DNA of 64,000 bases from Hermetia illucens (taxonomy: Eukaryota; Arthropoda; Insecta; Diptera; Stratiomyidae): contig NC_051854.1 of NCBI RefSeq assembly GCF_905115235.1, forward strand, positions 24,836,001 through 24,900,000, written 5' to 3'. Shown piece by piece: positions 1 to 13,100 of this stretch (position 1 is the first letter of the stretch; each line of letters opens with the position of its first letter). A program made the translations under genes and the position numbers. The notes under the pieces are model-generated. The model did no database searches. It worked only from the letters and a program-made list of their open reading frames with translations, and was not told the origin of the DNA.

Positions 1-2112
1 GTTAACACTGAAGCCATCCACAACACAGCCCTCCGCTACACTTATAAGAGGCAAATGGATGCCGCAATAACCGCAGTCAACGGAGATCTTGGAGATGAAG
101 CATCAACAAATGATCTTCACAATCACCTGAAGAAAGTTATCATAAATACGGCCACAAACATAGTTGGCTCCAGCCGTAAAAAGAGTCGGAACGACTGGTT
201 TGACGATGAATGTAAGCAGCGGAACGTAAGGATGCTGTATACAGAATAATGTTGCATTCCCAAAGGACGTGGGCACGCGCGGAGACTTATCACGAACTCC
301 ACCGAGCGGGGAAGCGGCTTCACAGATGGAAAAAGGAAGCCTAGGAGAACCAACAAGTCTGTGAAGTAGAAAAGTACAGGGAGCAACCGCACCAGGTGCG
401 CAAGTTTTACCAACAAATCAGCAGGATGAACCCTTATACATCTCGATGCTCATCCTGCCGAGACAAAGAGCGAAATCTGATTTCCGACAGAATGGACATA
501 TTAGAGCGATGGGTTGAGTACTTTGATGAGCTACTGAACAACCAGAACATCGGCGAGTTGGAGGTCCCGCCAACTGAAGACAACGGACAAATACTGCCAC
601 TACCAAGTATAGAAGAAACAGTCCGTGCAATTCATCGGCTTAAAAATCATAAGTCGCCAGGAGCCGATGGAATTACAGCCAGAATTGGTTAAATATGGAG
701 GCGACCAATTACACCAAGTAGTTCATCAACTTGTGCTCAAGGTATGGGACAGCGAATCAATGCCTGACGTCTCATGCATAAAAAGGGAGACATCACACAG
801 TGTAGCAATTATACTCGTAGAGGTATCACGTTGCTGAGTACCATCTATAAGATATTTTCCGCTTGCTAGGCCGGATAGCCCCATACGCCCAGAACACCAT
901 TGGCCCATACCAAAGAGACTTCACTCCAGCCAAATCAGCAACAAATGAGATTTTATCTCTGCGGCAAGCGATGGAAAAACTGGTGGAATATGGACATCAG
1001 TTGCACCATCTCTTTATCGACTTTAAAGCCGCTTATGATAGCATAGCCGGGGTAAAATTGTACACGACCATGAGCGAATTCGGTATTCCGACGAAATTGA
1101 TAAGACTGACTAGGCTGACCCTGACCAATATGCGAGACCAGATAAAAGCAGCAGGATAACTCTCAAGATCATTCGACATCAACAACGGTCTACGACAAGG
1201 GGACGCCCTATCATGCGTCCTCTTTAACCCGGCCCTCGAGAAAGTGATCCGTGATGCTGATGTAAATGCAAGAGGTACTATCCTCTTCAAGTCCAGCTGC
1301 TGGCGGTATCGACGTCATGGGAAGAACGACCAGAGACGTAGAAACTGCCTTCATCCAGATCGAGCGATTGGCGCGAGATCTTGGGCTGCAGAACGTCAGC
1401 GCCAAAACCAAAAAAACGAATAACATCGAATCGCACTGGTCAAACGAAAACAATGAAGAGGAAGAGGAGACTGCAACTTTGAGACCTCCTATCTCCTATC
1501 TAGGGTCGAAAATCACCAATAACAGCTACGATGATGAAATTCGCGCACGGTTGTTGGCAGCCAACAGCGCCTATTTCAGCTTACAAAAACTGTTCCGCTC
1601 AAAACGTCTCACCATAGGGTCAAAGCTCTTACTGTACAAGACTATGATCTTGCCAGTTCTCATGTATTTCTCGGAGACTTGGGTTCTTAGCAAGAAAAAT
1701 TGCGAATTCTTGGCCGCGTTCGAGAGAAGAATCCTCCGAAGAATTGTTGGCCCCCTACATGAGGATGGACGATTCCGTACCCTACATAATAACGAAATCT
1801 ATGAGCAATAACATGACCGTCCGGTTGTGGATAAAATCCGGCTCAACAGGTTGCGGTGGGCGGGTCACTTAATCCGTATGGATGAAGATGATCCCACCCG
1901 GAAAGTCTATAATGACAATATCTATGGTAGAAAAAGAAGACGAGCCAAACCCTGCCTGAGGTAGAGCGATGCGTAGGTCAGGACGCCAGACAGCTTTTAG
2001 GGATATCGAATTGATGGGCCTCGGCGCGGCTCCCGGAAGGCCTGGAGTTCCTTATTAAGGCAGGCCTAGAACGGATACCGGTTGTTGCGCCGTTGATGAT
2101 GATGATATTTTC
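1..2112 (+). mobile_element. RTE-type LINE (family A), 5' cut by window edge
   Basis: Remnant of a non-LTR retrotransposon encoding an endonuclease plus reverse transcriptase. The visible part begins in the linker after the endonuclease, continues through the reverse transcriptase (about 863-1160 and 1266-1811), and ends with the family's C-terminal region (residues [12 protein letters not shown]) and a TGATGATGATGA tail. Other copies in this window share the same order and tail: 14450, 27008, 29996, 47155, 50444, 54138 and 58690. The reading frame is broken many times, including a disrupted YADD region near 1300, so the copy is dead. Short 3' UTRs ending in simple repeats are typical of the RTE clade. 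The clade name is from memory of family features, not from a search. Confidence 0.85.
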
Positions 2113-2481
2113 CTCTGTCATTTTTACAACTCAGAAAGAATTCGAACTATCCATGACTGTTCTTTTCAATAGGGTTAATTATTGAAGTAGCGTTTGATTT
2201 ATTGTAACGACGATTTCTTCAGCAGATCAGCGTTACGAAATTTCACCACACCGCAGTGGTGAATTCTCACCAGCGAAATGTGCTAGAGCCTTATGTCAAC
2301 AATCCACTGACAAGAGGTTATGAATGAAAACTTGTAAATGACGTGTAATTGACATTTCACATTACACCTCTCCGTCGGTGGATCGTCTGCGCGAAGCAAC
2401 CAGCAGCGTTGGATTTCCACACATTCGGCGTCAAACGAGTTACATTCTGCCCTTAGGAAACATGTGTCGATAAGTGAACAA
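2113..2481. other. Gap before CANT1; probable promoter and 5' UTR
   Basis: No coding remnant recognised. The stretch lies between the RTE tail and the CANT1 start codon, so it should hold that gene's promoter and 5' UTR, but I see no clear TATA box. An ATG at 2462 is followed by three codons and a stop, making a tiny upstream reading frame just before the likely start at 2482. Confidence 0.4.
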
Positions 2482-3854
2482 ATGAAATCCGCACTAATCG
2501 TCGACCCGTCGCGCTCCCATAACATGTACATCCGGGATTGGCGGCAAGCGCTACGCTCGCCCCCAACGTACCGCCTCGGCAACCGGAGTTTTCGCTTTCA
2601 TTTCCACGCAGCGCTTCTGGTCTTCGCCTTGGGCGCACTTTTCTTCATATTCTTCTACGTGAGGCCGAACTCCACGTCATATTCCGACAATTGGCTTGCC
2701 AGGAACGCCGCCAGCTCACAGTATTACAACGCAACATATCCACTGACTCCGCCGATCGTCACGAATGGTAAGCGAACCTGGAACTTTTTATCGCTGAAAT
2801 TCACAAGTTTTATCTGCTCCCCGTAGGCGTTTACACGTACCGAATCGGTATCATCGCAGACTTGGACACTGACTCCAAAAGCAAGACGGAACCGAATATT
2901 TGGCGAAGTTACCTGAAGAAAGGTTACCTGAGCTACACGCCCTCGAAACGGACGGTATCGGTTGCATGGGACAGCGTGGAACCTGTTGAACTAAAGTCTG
3001 GGTTTTCTTTGAAAGGACGCGGCATGGAATTGTCGGATTTGATCGTCTTCAACGGGAAGCTCCTCTCGTTCGACGATCGCACTGGGATCATTTACGAAAT
3101 CGAACAGGACAAGGCTTATCCGTGGGTGCTGATGACCGATGGGGATGGACATTTGAACAAGGGATTCAAGGCGGAGTGGGCGACCGTGAAAGACAGGCAG
3201 CTTTACGTCGGCTCCATGGGGAAAGAGTGGACAACAAGCGCGGGGGAATACGAAAATGAGAATCCGATGCATGTGAAAGTTGTGTCGCCAACTGGGGAAG
3301 TATGTCGCGAACACTTTGAAGCCTGAGGGAGAATTTTTAATTGTTTTTCTGTTCAGATCAAGCACATCAACTGGATCAACAACTACAAAGCGATTCGCGA
3401 GGTGATCGGCATCAAATGGCCTGGTTACATGATCCACGAGTCGGGGATGTGGTCCGATTACCACAGGCGGTGGTATTTCTTGCCAAGGAGGTGCTCTCAT
3501 GAAAAGTAAGTTCCTGGGGCCTCTTTCCACATAAACGCATCCACCCCTTCCCTCCATTGCAGATACAACGAAACCCGTGACGAGCTCATGGGCTGCAACT
3601 ACCTAATAAGTACTGACGAATATTTCGTCGACATAAAATCCTCGAAAGTCGGGAAAATCATCCCCTCGCATGGCTTCTCCAGCTTCAAGTTCATCCCGGG
3701 AACCAATGACAACGTCATTGTGGCACTAAAAACTGAGGAATTGAACGGCAAAACGGCAACCTACATAACCGCCTTCACCCAATCCGGCGAAATTCTGCTG
3801 AAAGAAGAAAAAATTCCAACAAATCTCAAATACGAAGGTATTGAATTTATTTAG
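2482..3854 (+). CDS. CANT1: Calcium-activated nucleotidase 1 / apyrase (CANT1 family)
   Basis: Hydrolyses nucleoside di- and triphosphates (UDP, GDP and in insects ADP/ATP) with calcium, in the ER/Golgi lumen or secreted. Exons: 2482-2767, 2827-3299, 3357-3505, 3563-3854; all introns are GT-AG, the phases match, and the product is 399 residues, close to the 401 of human CANT1. The start is the first in-frame ATG; a GTG lies 18 bases upstream. Residues about 42-60 form one hydrophobic helix ([19 protein letters not shown]) giving a type II signal anchor. Family blocks follow: [84 protein letters not shown], and the C-terminus KYEGIEFI. Looks intact. Because of the membrane anchor it is more likely the housekeeping Golgi enzyme than a salivary apyrase; that is inference. 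Confidence 0.96.
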
Positions 3855-4082
3855 TTAGAAAAAATATGTTTTTGCGGTAGGAAGTCGTGATGGAAGCAAA
3901 ATGAACGTCGCAGAGTGAGAATCTGGACCGGAACAATGTAAATAATTTTTAAACGAGAGGAAATAGGCAAAGAAAGTATTTGTAAATATAACATTTCGAT
4001 TGACTGTCGCAAATAAGTGTGTAGTTAGTTTGTACGTGTACTGTAACGAAAATAAGCGAGAAAGCAGTTTCCAATAGGCAAA

Positions 4083-4088
4083 ATAAAG
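4083..4088 (+). terminator. Poly(A) signal of CANT1
   Basis: An AATAAA hexamer lies 229 bases after the CANT1 stop. No other feature explains it. Cleavage would fall near 4100-4115, about 30-45 bases short of the EXD2 stop codon on the other strand. Confidence 0.6.
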
Positions 4089-4143
4089 CTGATATGTGAT
4101 TTACACCAAAAGAAAGTTTGCTTTTGTCGGTCCACTACGTTGG

Positions 4144-7100
4144 CTATGTACCGCCGGCTGTATCCTTCTGATCCACTGCAATCTCGTCCGAATCCTTGTT
4201 AGTCAGTTTCAGGCCAGCGACCTTGATGTCATCCTCCTTGATTCGGCCCTCGTTCAAGCGTATTTCAAGTCTACGGAAAAGCGTGGATTGCACTTTAATT
4301 TATTCAACACTTTTTTGCTTATCCCAATTTACCGATTCTCGTTGTGGTTGATTGACCAGAATTCGGGGAGGAATTTCGGATGCATTGTGTTGACGAAATG
4401 CTCGCGCCAAAGCTTCTCTAATTCAATTAAGCCGCCGAACTTGTCTTTGAAAGCGTCAACAACCTTCTCGCCGTGTGACACGTAGCCGTCGATTTGTTCC
4501 CTGAAACGAGTAATTCTTCAATAGATATTCATTTGCGATTTCCTACGTGGAAGGGGTCGTTGGGAGAATATCAAGGTAGCCGTGGAGAATTGATTTTAAT
4601 TTTTATCCTCGAAAATTTTGGATTCGTTTCATCTTACACTTTTTCCGACCCGTCACCTTATTTGTCTGGCAACAACAAACAACAGGGGTTTCACTGACGA
4701 CTCAACAGTCAGCAACTTCTCGTTGCGAAGCTCGGAACGCAGGAAGAGATGTTTAAAAGCTTCGGAGACACTTTTGATCTCGTTGATCACTCCTTGCTTC
4801 TCAGCAAACTCGTATGATTTTTCGTCATTTGTCCCTCTTGATTTGGGCGCGGATTTTCGTCACATTTTTCTTTGTGCAAGAGCCAGCCTTGTCACCCCGA
4901 CACTGCATCCACTGGCTCATATTCTCACGTTCGCTTTCAGAGCGTCAGTCAATCTCTTTCTTTCAATTTCGGACTTGGGACAACAGAACGTACGTGTCTT
5001 GGGTCTTCGGGGTCACTATCGCATCTAAGGCAATTCGGAAAGTTATTCAATCATAAACGGCACAGTTAATTAAGAATGGGGACAATAAAGGGAGTTGCAA
5101 AGTCTTCCATTAGCCACGTCCCTTTTTGCGAATCAAGAAACGCTCAGCGGATGTGATGCGGGCGTGCTGCAATTAGGCGCATATAGGCATGCTTTTGCTC
5201 AGGCCGAGTAGGTGAGAATAAAAACACCCAACCGTGGATAAAAATTAGCTATGTGAAGGATACCAAGCCATGCAACCAACCATGGAGGAGAAGAATAGAC
5301 TTAAAGTTACCGTGCAGGGCTTCGGAATCTCAATACTGGTAGTTTTTGGGCGTGGACAAGCGGGCTCTTGGCCGCCGATATCTTATGACCACAATGTCTC
5401 ATTAGTGAGAACCTTACGAACGTTTTGGGAGAGTAGAATTGGTTCCTTTACGGCCCCTTCAGAAGAAGCTCGCCCTTACTGGCATAAGGTCCCGCAAATT
5501 TGCATTCCGAAGAAGGGGAGTGTAGCGGGATACGGGAAGGAGGAAACAATTGCGTGTAGCTACCCGAACGAGGTTGGTTGCACCGAACAGCTGGGAGCTG
5601 CCTTTATCACACTGGGTAATAAAATCTTGCGAGTTTTGCGAATTTATCAAGGAACGCTGGAATAGTCATCAGAATATAAGGGTCATGATAAGAGGCATCA
5701 TATTGGCGTTAACCACTACCTAGGATGAAATTGGAGTGAAGGCATCGAACGAAGAAGTAAGCCAGACAACAAAAGTGGCGCCCACTCAAAAGTCGGGAGA
5801 GGAAAAGACTATTCGAACGGTCGAACGTGTCAAGTGGCCCGCAACAATAAGAGAACAAAGGGCTTAATTCCCAAAAAGTGGAGCAGGTATGGAGGACGGC
5901 TTAAGCTGTTGGCGAAACTCATGTAGCCGCAATTCCGGGGAGAGTGTGAACCCCCGAAGGATGATGTGGAAGCCTGGAGAAAGGGGGCACCTTGGAAAAA
6001 GAGAGATAGGAGGAAGAGACGACCGGAGGTTATTATCATCTGCAAACGAGGCGAAATGCCATACGCTAACATTCAGACAGGAGAGTGAACACGGACCTAG
6101 AACTTACCAATTTGAGAGATAATGTTAGCCGCAGTAGATGATCTCAGGAAGGACCTTAAGTTGGAGCTCAAAAAGTCCAAGGATACAACGACGGACAAAT
6201 TCTTGAGTCAAATTAGAAAGTCTTTGGGACGAGAAATCGAAATCCAGGCTAACAGGAAGAGATCTCTATATTCTGCAAGGATATAGATGAGGTCACTATG
6301 AAGGAGAAGGTTCACGAGGCTTTGGAAAAGCCATTATTAGACTTTTAGAGTTAATGATAAAGACGCTATGGAAAGCCTACGGTGGAACGTAAGTTGCCAT
6401 CATCAATCTACCAGTGGAGGCGGCCCTCAAACTGTTGGCAGCAAGGAGAGTAAGAATATGCCGTAGATGCCTTGGCTTCGGTCACATCGTGAAGGTATGT
6501 TCCACTGCCGATGACAGGTTGAAGCAATACAGGAACTGTGGAGTGGAGGTTCACAAAAGCCACTACTTTGAAACAGACGCAAATTGCCAATTGTGCAAAG
6601 GAAAGGAGGTGCTCAGAATTTAGGAGAGTTCTCAACACCAGTCGCAAATCAGGTTGATACAAATCAACCTCAACCACTCCCAGGCGGCACAGGATCTACT
6701 CTCGCAAACCATGCACGAGAAAAATATTGATGAGGCCATAATTAGTGAGCCATATCGGAATATAGGTGCTGGCACTTGGGTCAAGGATCAAACGGAGCAA
6801 GCAGCGCTATGGGCTTTCCAGGAAATAATGGAGCACCCAAAAAAAGGCTTCACCAGAGCATGTGAACTGAGTTCACATATACAGCTGCTATGCTTCACCC
6901 AGCACTACTTTTGACGAGTGTAGGCAAATATTGAGCGCCTAGATTTTGGATTCAAGAGGACATTGGACGATAATCACAGGAGGTGATTTTATTGTGTGGG
7001 CTCTTGATTGGTCAGTCGGAAAACTATTGTGTGAGGGCGTGCTCGGTTCGAAGTATTCGCGGAGCTAGCCGTGGTACCCGCGAATGTTGAAACACCATAC

Positions 7101-10100
7101 ACTGTCAGGGGAAAGGACCTGGAATCACCCATAGAATGAACGTTTTCGAGGGGGACAGGTTCTCTGCGGCGCTTGAGCTTGATATATTTGTGTATGGTAT
7201 GGCCATAAAAAGCGCCATTCAGATCACCCAATGACTGACTAAAGGATTCATTGTTACTATGCCCAGGGGTGACTTTTCCCCAGTATGCAGTCCAACTATT
7301 AGTGGAACACGAAAAAACAATTTTCCGAGCCGCATGTTTGCGGACAAGGAAACTTTAGCAGAGGCTCAGGGGGAAACCCAGTAGTGACGATCAAGAGGAA
7401 ACGTATAAACAACTACAAGACCTATTAAAGGAGGCGATTCGCAAAAGTAAAACGAACCGCTGAAAATAATTTTGCGAAGATGCCCATATGAACCCTTGGG
7501 GTTGGGTCTATAAGGTGGTAATGAAAAAACTGCGAAGATCACACCAGGTGACCTGTCTACGCCCCCTGAAAGAATTTGTTACCAATCCTTTTCCTCACCA
7601 GCACAACAGCGGAGCCTAAAAGAAGAAATGTTTTTTTATCCAGTGGAAAAAGCAAAAGTTGGTGTCGCGTCCTAAACCAAATAAATCACCTTGAGATTCA
7701 CCATCATATGGATCTGCCTGCTGAATACAATAGGGAAGATTGTAGCGACGGGTATTATCCCACTTGACATTCTGGCGAATGAAATGAGTGCACTACACTA
7801 GGCATGAACGCAGGAATACGGCAATGTAACGATTGCATTATCTCTGGCAAACAGATGGGACGCACAGACTCATACCTAACTTTGGGGAATGGTTTATATG
7901 AAAACACGGAAAAACCCAGTTTCTCACGGGATTCGGTGGTAGTATTTACCCCCGCTTTAGGCTGGATGATTCGCCGAATTGTCATGCATGCAGTGGCACA
8001 CCGGAGGATGCAGAGCATGTGGTAACTTCGTTACCCAAGATTCGCGATGGAAAGGGAGCCTGAAACAAGCGCTGGGAAGGAATATGAACCCGGAAAGTAT
8101 AGCTGCGGAGATGCTGACGTCTTAAGTGCCTAGTAGTGGTCTCGTGGCGCTGGGGCTGGAGAGACCGGGGGTGGTTTTTACTGGGTGCGAATCCCACACG
8201 GGCCCGCTCTAACTACGATGTTCGAACCGCGGAGCGGACGTGTCTTTTTAAGATATTGCATCTCCTTGTACGAACAGAAAAAATATCCCCCCAAAGGAAG
8301 AAGAAAACGAAAAAGCTAAATTATGCTTAAGACTCTGGTTTTATAATAACAGTATGCAGGCACTGTATTATTTTGGTTTATTTCGTTCGACGGCAGTTTA
8401 AACGTAAAAAGTTGCTTCGCTGCGAGATTCTGTTAACGGCGTGTTCGACGAGCGCGCTCATTGCTCAGCGAAGTCAGGGTTATAAAGCGGGCTTTAAGTA
8501 CCGCCCTGCCACAACACCTCGCCCACAATTGAAACAGTTGAACTCCCTTGCCGAGGACAAGGTCGCCGGGTAATCGTAAATTCACCGCATACACCAGATC
8601 AGCAGAGCTAGCAGCAAACTATTCTCGGACGGCTGCAAAGAACTCAGGCAGAACGAAAAGCAAGAGCAGCGATCAGGAAGACTCATCGGGCACCATAACG
8701 ACTGCCTTCAGCGTCCAATGCCAACGTTCTAGCATCCCATTGGACTGGCGTTTGAATCCAAGGAGCTTTCCGACCTCTGAGGCGAGGATAGATTCGAATT
8801 GAGTTCCTTGGTCTGTGATGATTACGGTGGGACACCAAAGCGCGGGATCCACACTCGACAGAGGGCCTCAGCATATGACTGTGCTGTAATGCCCTACACC
8901 GACCAATGACCGTGAGGCAATATTTTTAGCTAGCATGGCAGTGACCTTACACTTCTGGCATGCGTTGCACTATCTACCCCAAGAATTAACGTCCTTGGTA
9001 ATGGACGGCTAGAAAAGGTTATTACAAGCTAGCCGGTTCATTGTCCGAATGCTGGGGCGTGAAGGATCGTGCCCCCAATGAAGAATTTCCTTATGAAAAG
9101 TGTGCCCAAAATAGGAAAATTCTTTAACTTGTATATGGACTCCGACTCCAGGCTCTGAAGTACCTTTTTTCCTAAATTGTCTTTATCGGACACATGTTGA
9201 ATGTCCGAACTAAACTGCCTAGTAAAGGTTAAATGTCGAAGTTCGCTTTGTCGGGCTTTGGCGTTCTTCTTGCCGCTAAGATTGCTAGCTGGAAGTACGG
9301 CACAATCAGAAATTACCATTACGCTATTCAGTGACGCAGAAGCTACCGTAAATAAGAATTTGGGCACTGACACCACATCAAGAAAGAACTTACACATGGT
9401 AACAAATATTTCGACGGTAGAATCAAGAAAAGAGTAGGCTTCTTATACACCATGACGAGCAGCTCATGAGATGAAAAGGCGCAAATGCCACGTGCTATAT
9501 CGAAGTAAAATTTCGAAGGAATTAAAAGTCCCAAGTGGTGTCCCATAAAATTGTATTCTGCCGCCGATGGTAGTACTTCTAAACATCGGAGACATCTTTT
9601 AAATTGCCTTGCTCGAAGAAGACTAAAATGTTTCCTGAAACACATCAACTATGCTGATGACAACTACTTCCTCTCAAACTGAGTCATTTTAGCCAAATGA
9701 AAAAGAATATGGCTAATAAATGCCAACAAAATCAAGGTTGTCAATCTAACAGCACATCGTAATATTCTGCAATAATGGGTAAAATACCGAAAACGTCGAT
9801 CAATTTCTCTACCTTGGTAGCGTTGCTTCTGCTGACAATGGAACCAAACTTTAAGTTACTTGACTCGTAGTGCAGAACAGATTTTGAGGGAGCGGAAACA
9901 TATTTCAGCGAACCAACAGCAATAGTGCGTAGGTATGGTTGAGTGGTTGAGGACAACGACAACCACATATATAGCCGCGCCCAATGAAATGTAAACAACA
10001 AATGGGTCAGCAAGTACTAAAGATAGACTGTTCATGATTGGGAGAATGTGATCTTATCGGTTAAATCGAATTTCATCATTTCTCGCTCCGATGGAATGCT

Positions 10101-13100
10101 TTATGTACACCGAAGAACCGTGGAGCGCTATAACAGTCCACGGTTATTGTATTCCCAATTTTGACCACAAAACGATGTAATTGCAATTGGCCGCGATTGT
10201 ATATATAAAGTGGTAAAGGCGTGGTCTATAACAGTCTTCATGTTCTGCAAAGAAATAAGTGGAGTATTGTTTCTCCGTGGCTCCCCGAAAAAGATAATTC
10301 CGTCATATTAGGGATGAGTTCGTAGCCTCGAATACTTATCCAATTTTCACATTTGGGGATTGTATTACTGACGAAATTTACGCTATCTCCGCTGCAACAA
10401 TGTGCTCTTTAGGTGCCGTGTCCGCCCCGTACAAGAGAACTCACCAATAAATCATTCTTAAGTAGCTCAGTCAAGTACAGGGAAATATCATTCCAAGCGG
10501 CGCGTCTTGGATTCGCTGTCAATATTCAAAGTCAACATAGTACGGCACTAACTACGCCTCTTACTAGGCCTTTGTATGCACCACAGTTTACATGTCGAAA
10601 CCATATTTTCGCTTGGCCAGGCTGTAATCGTTTCGTAGAAGTCTGACAGACAGATAGGGCGATATGATGCTGCACATCCTGGTAACTTATTAGGTTTGGA
10701 TGTGCTTATTCCTTCTTTCAAGCACACCTTGGACGTTTTCGTAAATAGATTGGGCTAGCTGCTTTAAATTTTGTTGGGAATTCAATCCAAAACTGGAGAT
10801 TTCTCGTCTACGGTTGTCCCACACCTCGGTGGTTCGAGAATCTGCACATTCATCAAATCTCGCCATCGTTCGCTCCCTGACCTCTTCGGAACCTTTCGTT
10901 GCGTTTGAAACAATCCCCGTTGGTTCTTCAAATAATGTATTTCAAATTGTTTCGCAGATGCTTTTTCGTCTTCTTTGATACTACCGCAACTTCCTCTGAA
11001 TTACAGAAGTTGTGTTACAACTTACCGGTTCCTTTTTCTAAATCTGGTTCTACCACATGATCTGGTAACCCATGTTCAGTGAGCGTTGCGGAGTAAACAG
11101 GAATTCTCTCCACCGTTGTCCTTGCGAATTCGGTCTTGGAGTGTTTCAAGACTTCTTGAAAGATCTTTCTTCGCACATCTGCATGACCTGTTCGCCCTTT
11201 GGTTTGCTAATTATGGCCACACAAATATTTTCTCCGCATTCGTTCGGTCTTTTGCAGCGGACCGCTATTTGGCATTTGGCGTTTAATTCACCATTCTTCC
11301 TGCTGCTATCATAAACCATCCATAGCCAGCAGTAAGGTGATATTTGTGGTCTATGTCGCTCCCTAGACATTAAGTAGGGCTTTTATTGATAATTTTCCCA
11401 ATCCGGTTAAACCGAATTGCTTCTCTCGAGCTTTTTGAATTACAAAATTAGGTATACTTTCTGAAATATCTATTGCAACTGACATTTTCTTGGTGGACAA
11501 ACTGCGTGTCTACCTTAGCCTTTTGGTGAATGTCGCCATTTGTTCCCTCGTTTGGAGATGACTATCGTCGTATGCTCTGCTTTTCTTGGAAGTAAATTTT
11601 CTAAATGCCAAGTACTATTAAAATCATAACGGAAAAGCTGAAATCTAAGGATCCAGATAACATTTCAACGTCAAAGTCTATCAATTTTATGGAAATTATG
11701 TTTTGTTCATATCTCGAAAAGTCGCCAAAAGTATGGGAAAAGAGAAAAGTGTAGAAAATTGCTGGAAACGAATGTGAAAACGATGAACTATAATCCCGAA
11801 CCTGGGACAAATTTCAAAAATTATAGCTGAGTTGTAAATATTGCGGGTGACTTCAATATTCTTGTCAGGGCAAAACACACCGGCCCGCCACAAATAAAAC
11901 AGTAGCAATTTAATGCGACTGCATTATTATGGCCATCGAGGAAACTCGTCCAAAGAAGGCAACAGGAAACACGGTTTATGGCTAAATCTGAGGGAAACTG
12001 GACCGGGATGATCACTGTTAGAGAAGTTCCTGCTCAGAACTATGGGCGGAGGAATGGAAAAAGATTAACGCATTACGTCGTTCACCTAATCACATACTAT
12101 AGCTATAAGTACTAGGAACCACAGGCACAGGCGGTTATGGAGACGTATATATTGTATGTGATAGCAAATTGCTTATGGTCGCGTCCATAATGAAGATATC
12201 CATAGCCGACATTGCGTTGCGCCGATCGTTGAGAATTTGCTAATGAATTAAATATGGGTTAAACACCATCACACATTGTTACTTAATGTTAGTGAATTGT
12301 AAGTTGTTGCAATGCCGCTACAACGGATATTGAGCCTTGTTGTCTTGGAAATATTTTCTCCAGCTATCTGTCTGACAAGCGCATTCTCCAATCCGAAGAC
12401 TGATAGCAACCTGCCCTTCAATTGAATCTTTTGTGAACCGTTTTATGCGGTCAGTTTCCTTGAGCTTTGCCTTTAAAACTGCAATGTGAAATTCAATCTG
12501 TGATGATATATCTTACGAGCAACATGACCTACTGCAACCAGCAAATTCGAATTATATTTAAACGATATTTCGACCTCATTTTGGGAACTAAGTTGTCCGC
12601 AAGAAAAGGTGGCGATCAACACCTTCACCATCCTTGACCTTCCAAACAATTTCGATTTGATGCGGAAGGGTAATAAAGATCCCGAATCCATCAAGTGACG
12701 CATAAGAGTAATTTTCGCAGACAACAATGTACATAATAGAGCTGCGGAAATGTTGAGGATTACATCAGGAGTAAACACGATGCGTCTATAGACGTTCCTG
12801 TACTCCTGGTCAATATTTGCAATGTTTTAAATTATAATCCCAGTGTTCGAAAATTTAGACAAAAGCACTACCGATTGAATTGCCCTAGATGAGAGTACCC
12901 TACATTTGCTGCTTAGGTCTCTTCCCAGCGATTAAACCGAGGAAAATATTCGTAAAAATTGGGAGCGTATTTTAAAACTTAGATTAATTCAGTAAATGAC
13001 TTACATGATATCGATGTCAGCAGCTTCATTTAGGAGTTCATTAGTAATTTCCAGCTCATTTGGATAATTTTCTAACACTACGGTCCGTAAAATTTCTTTC

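Noticed and set aside
2464-2481. Start of CANT1 at 2464
   Set aside because: The codon there is GTG. The first in-frame ATG is at 2482 and gives a length almost equal to human CANT1.
2991-3557. Minus-strand 188-codon open frame
   Set aside because: It is antisense to CANT1 exons 2 and 3 and has no recognisable motif.
4096-4485. Plus-strand 129-codon open frame over 4096-4485
   Set aside because: It is the antisense shadow of EXD2 exons 8 and 9, which read correctly on the minus strand with matching phases and family sequence.
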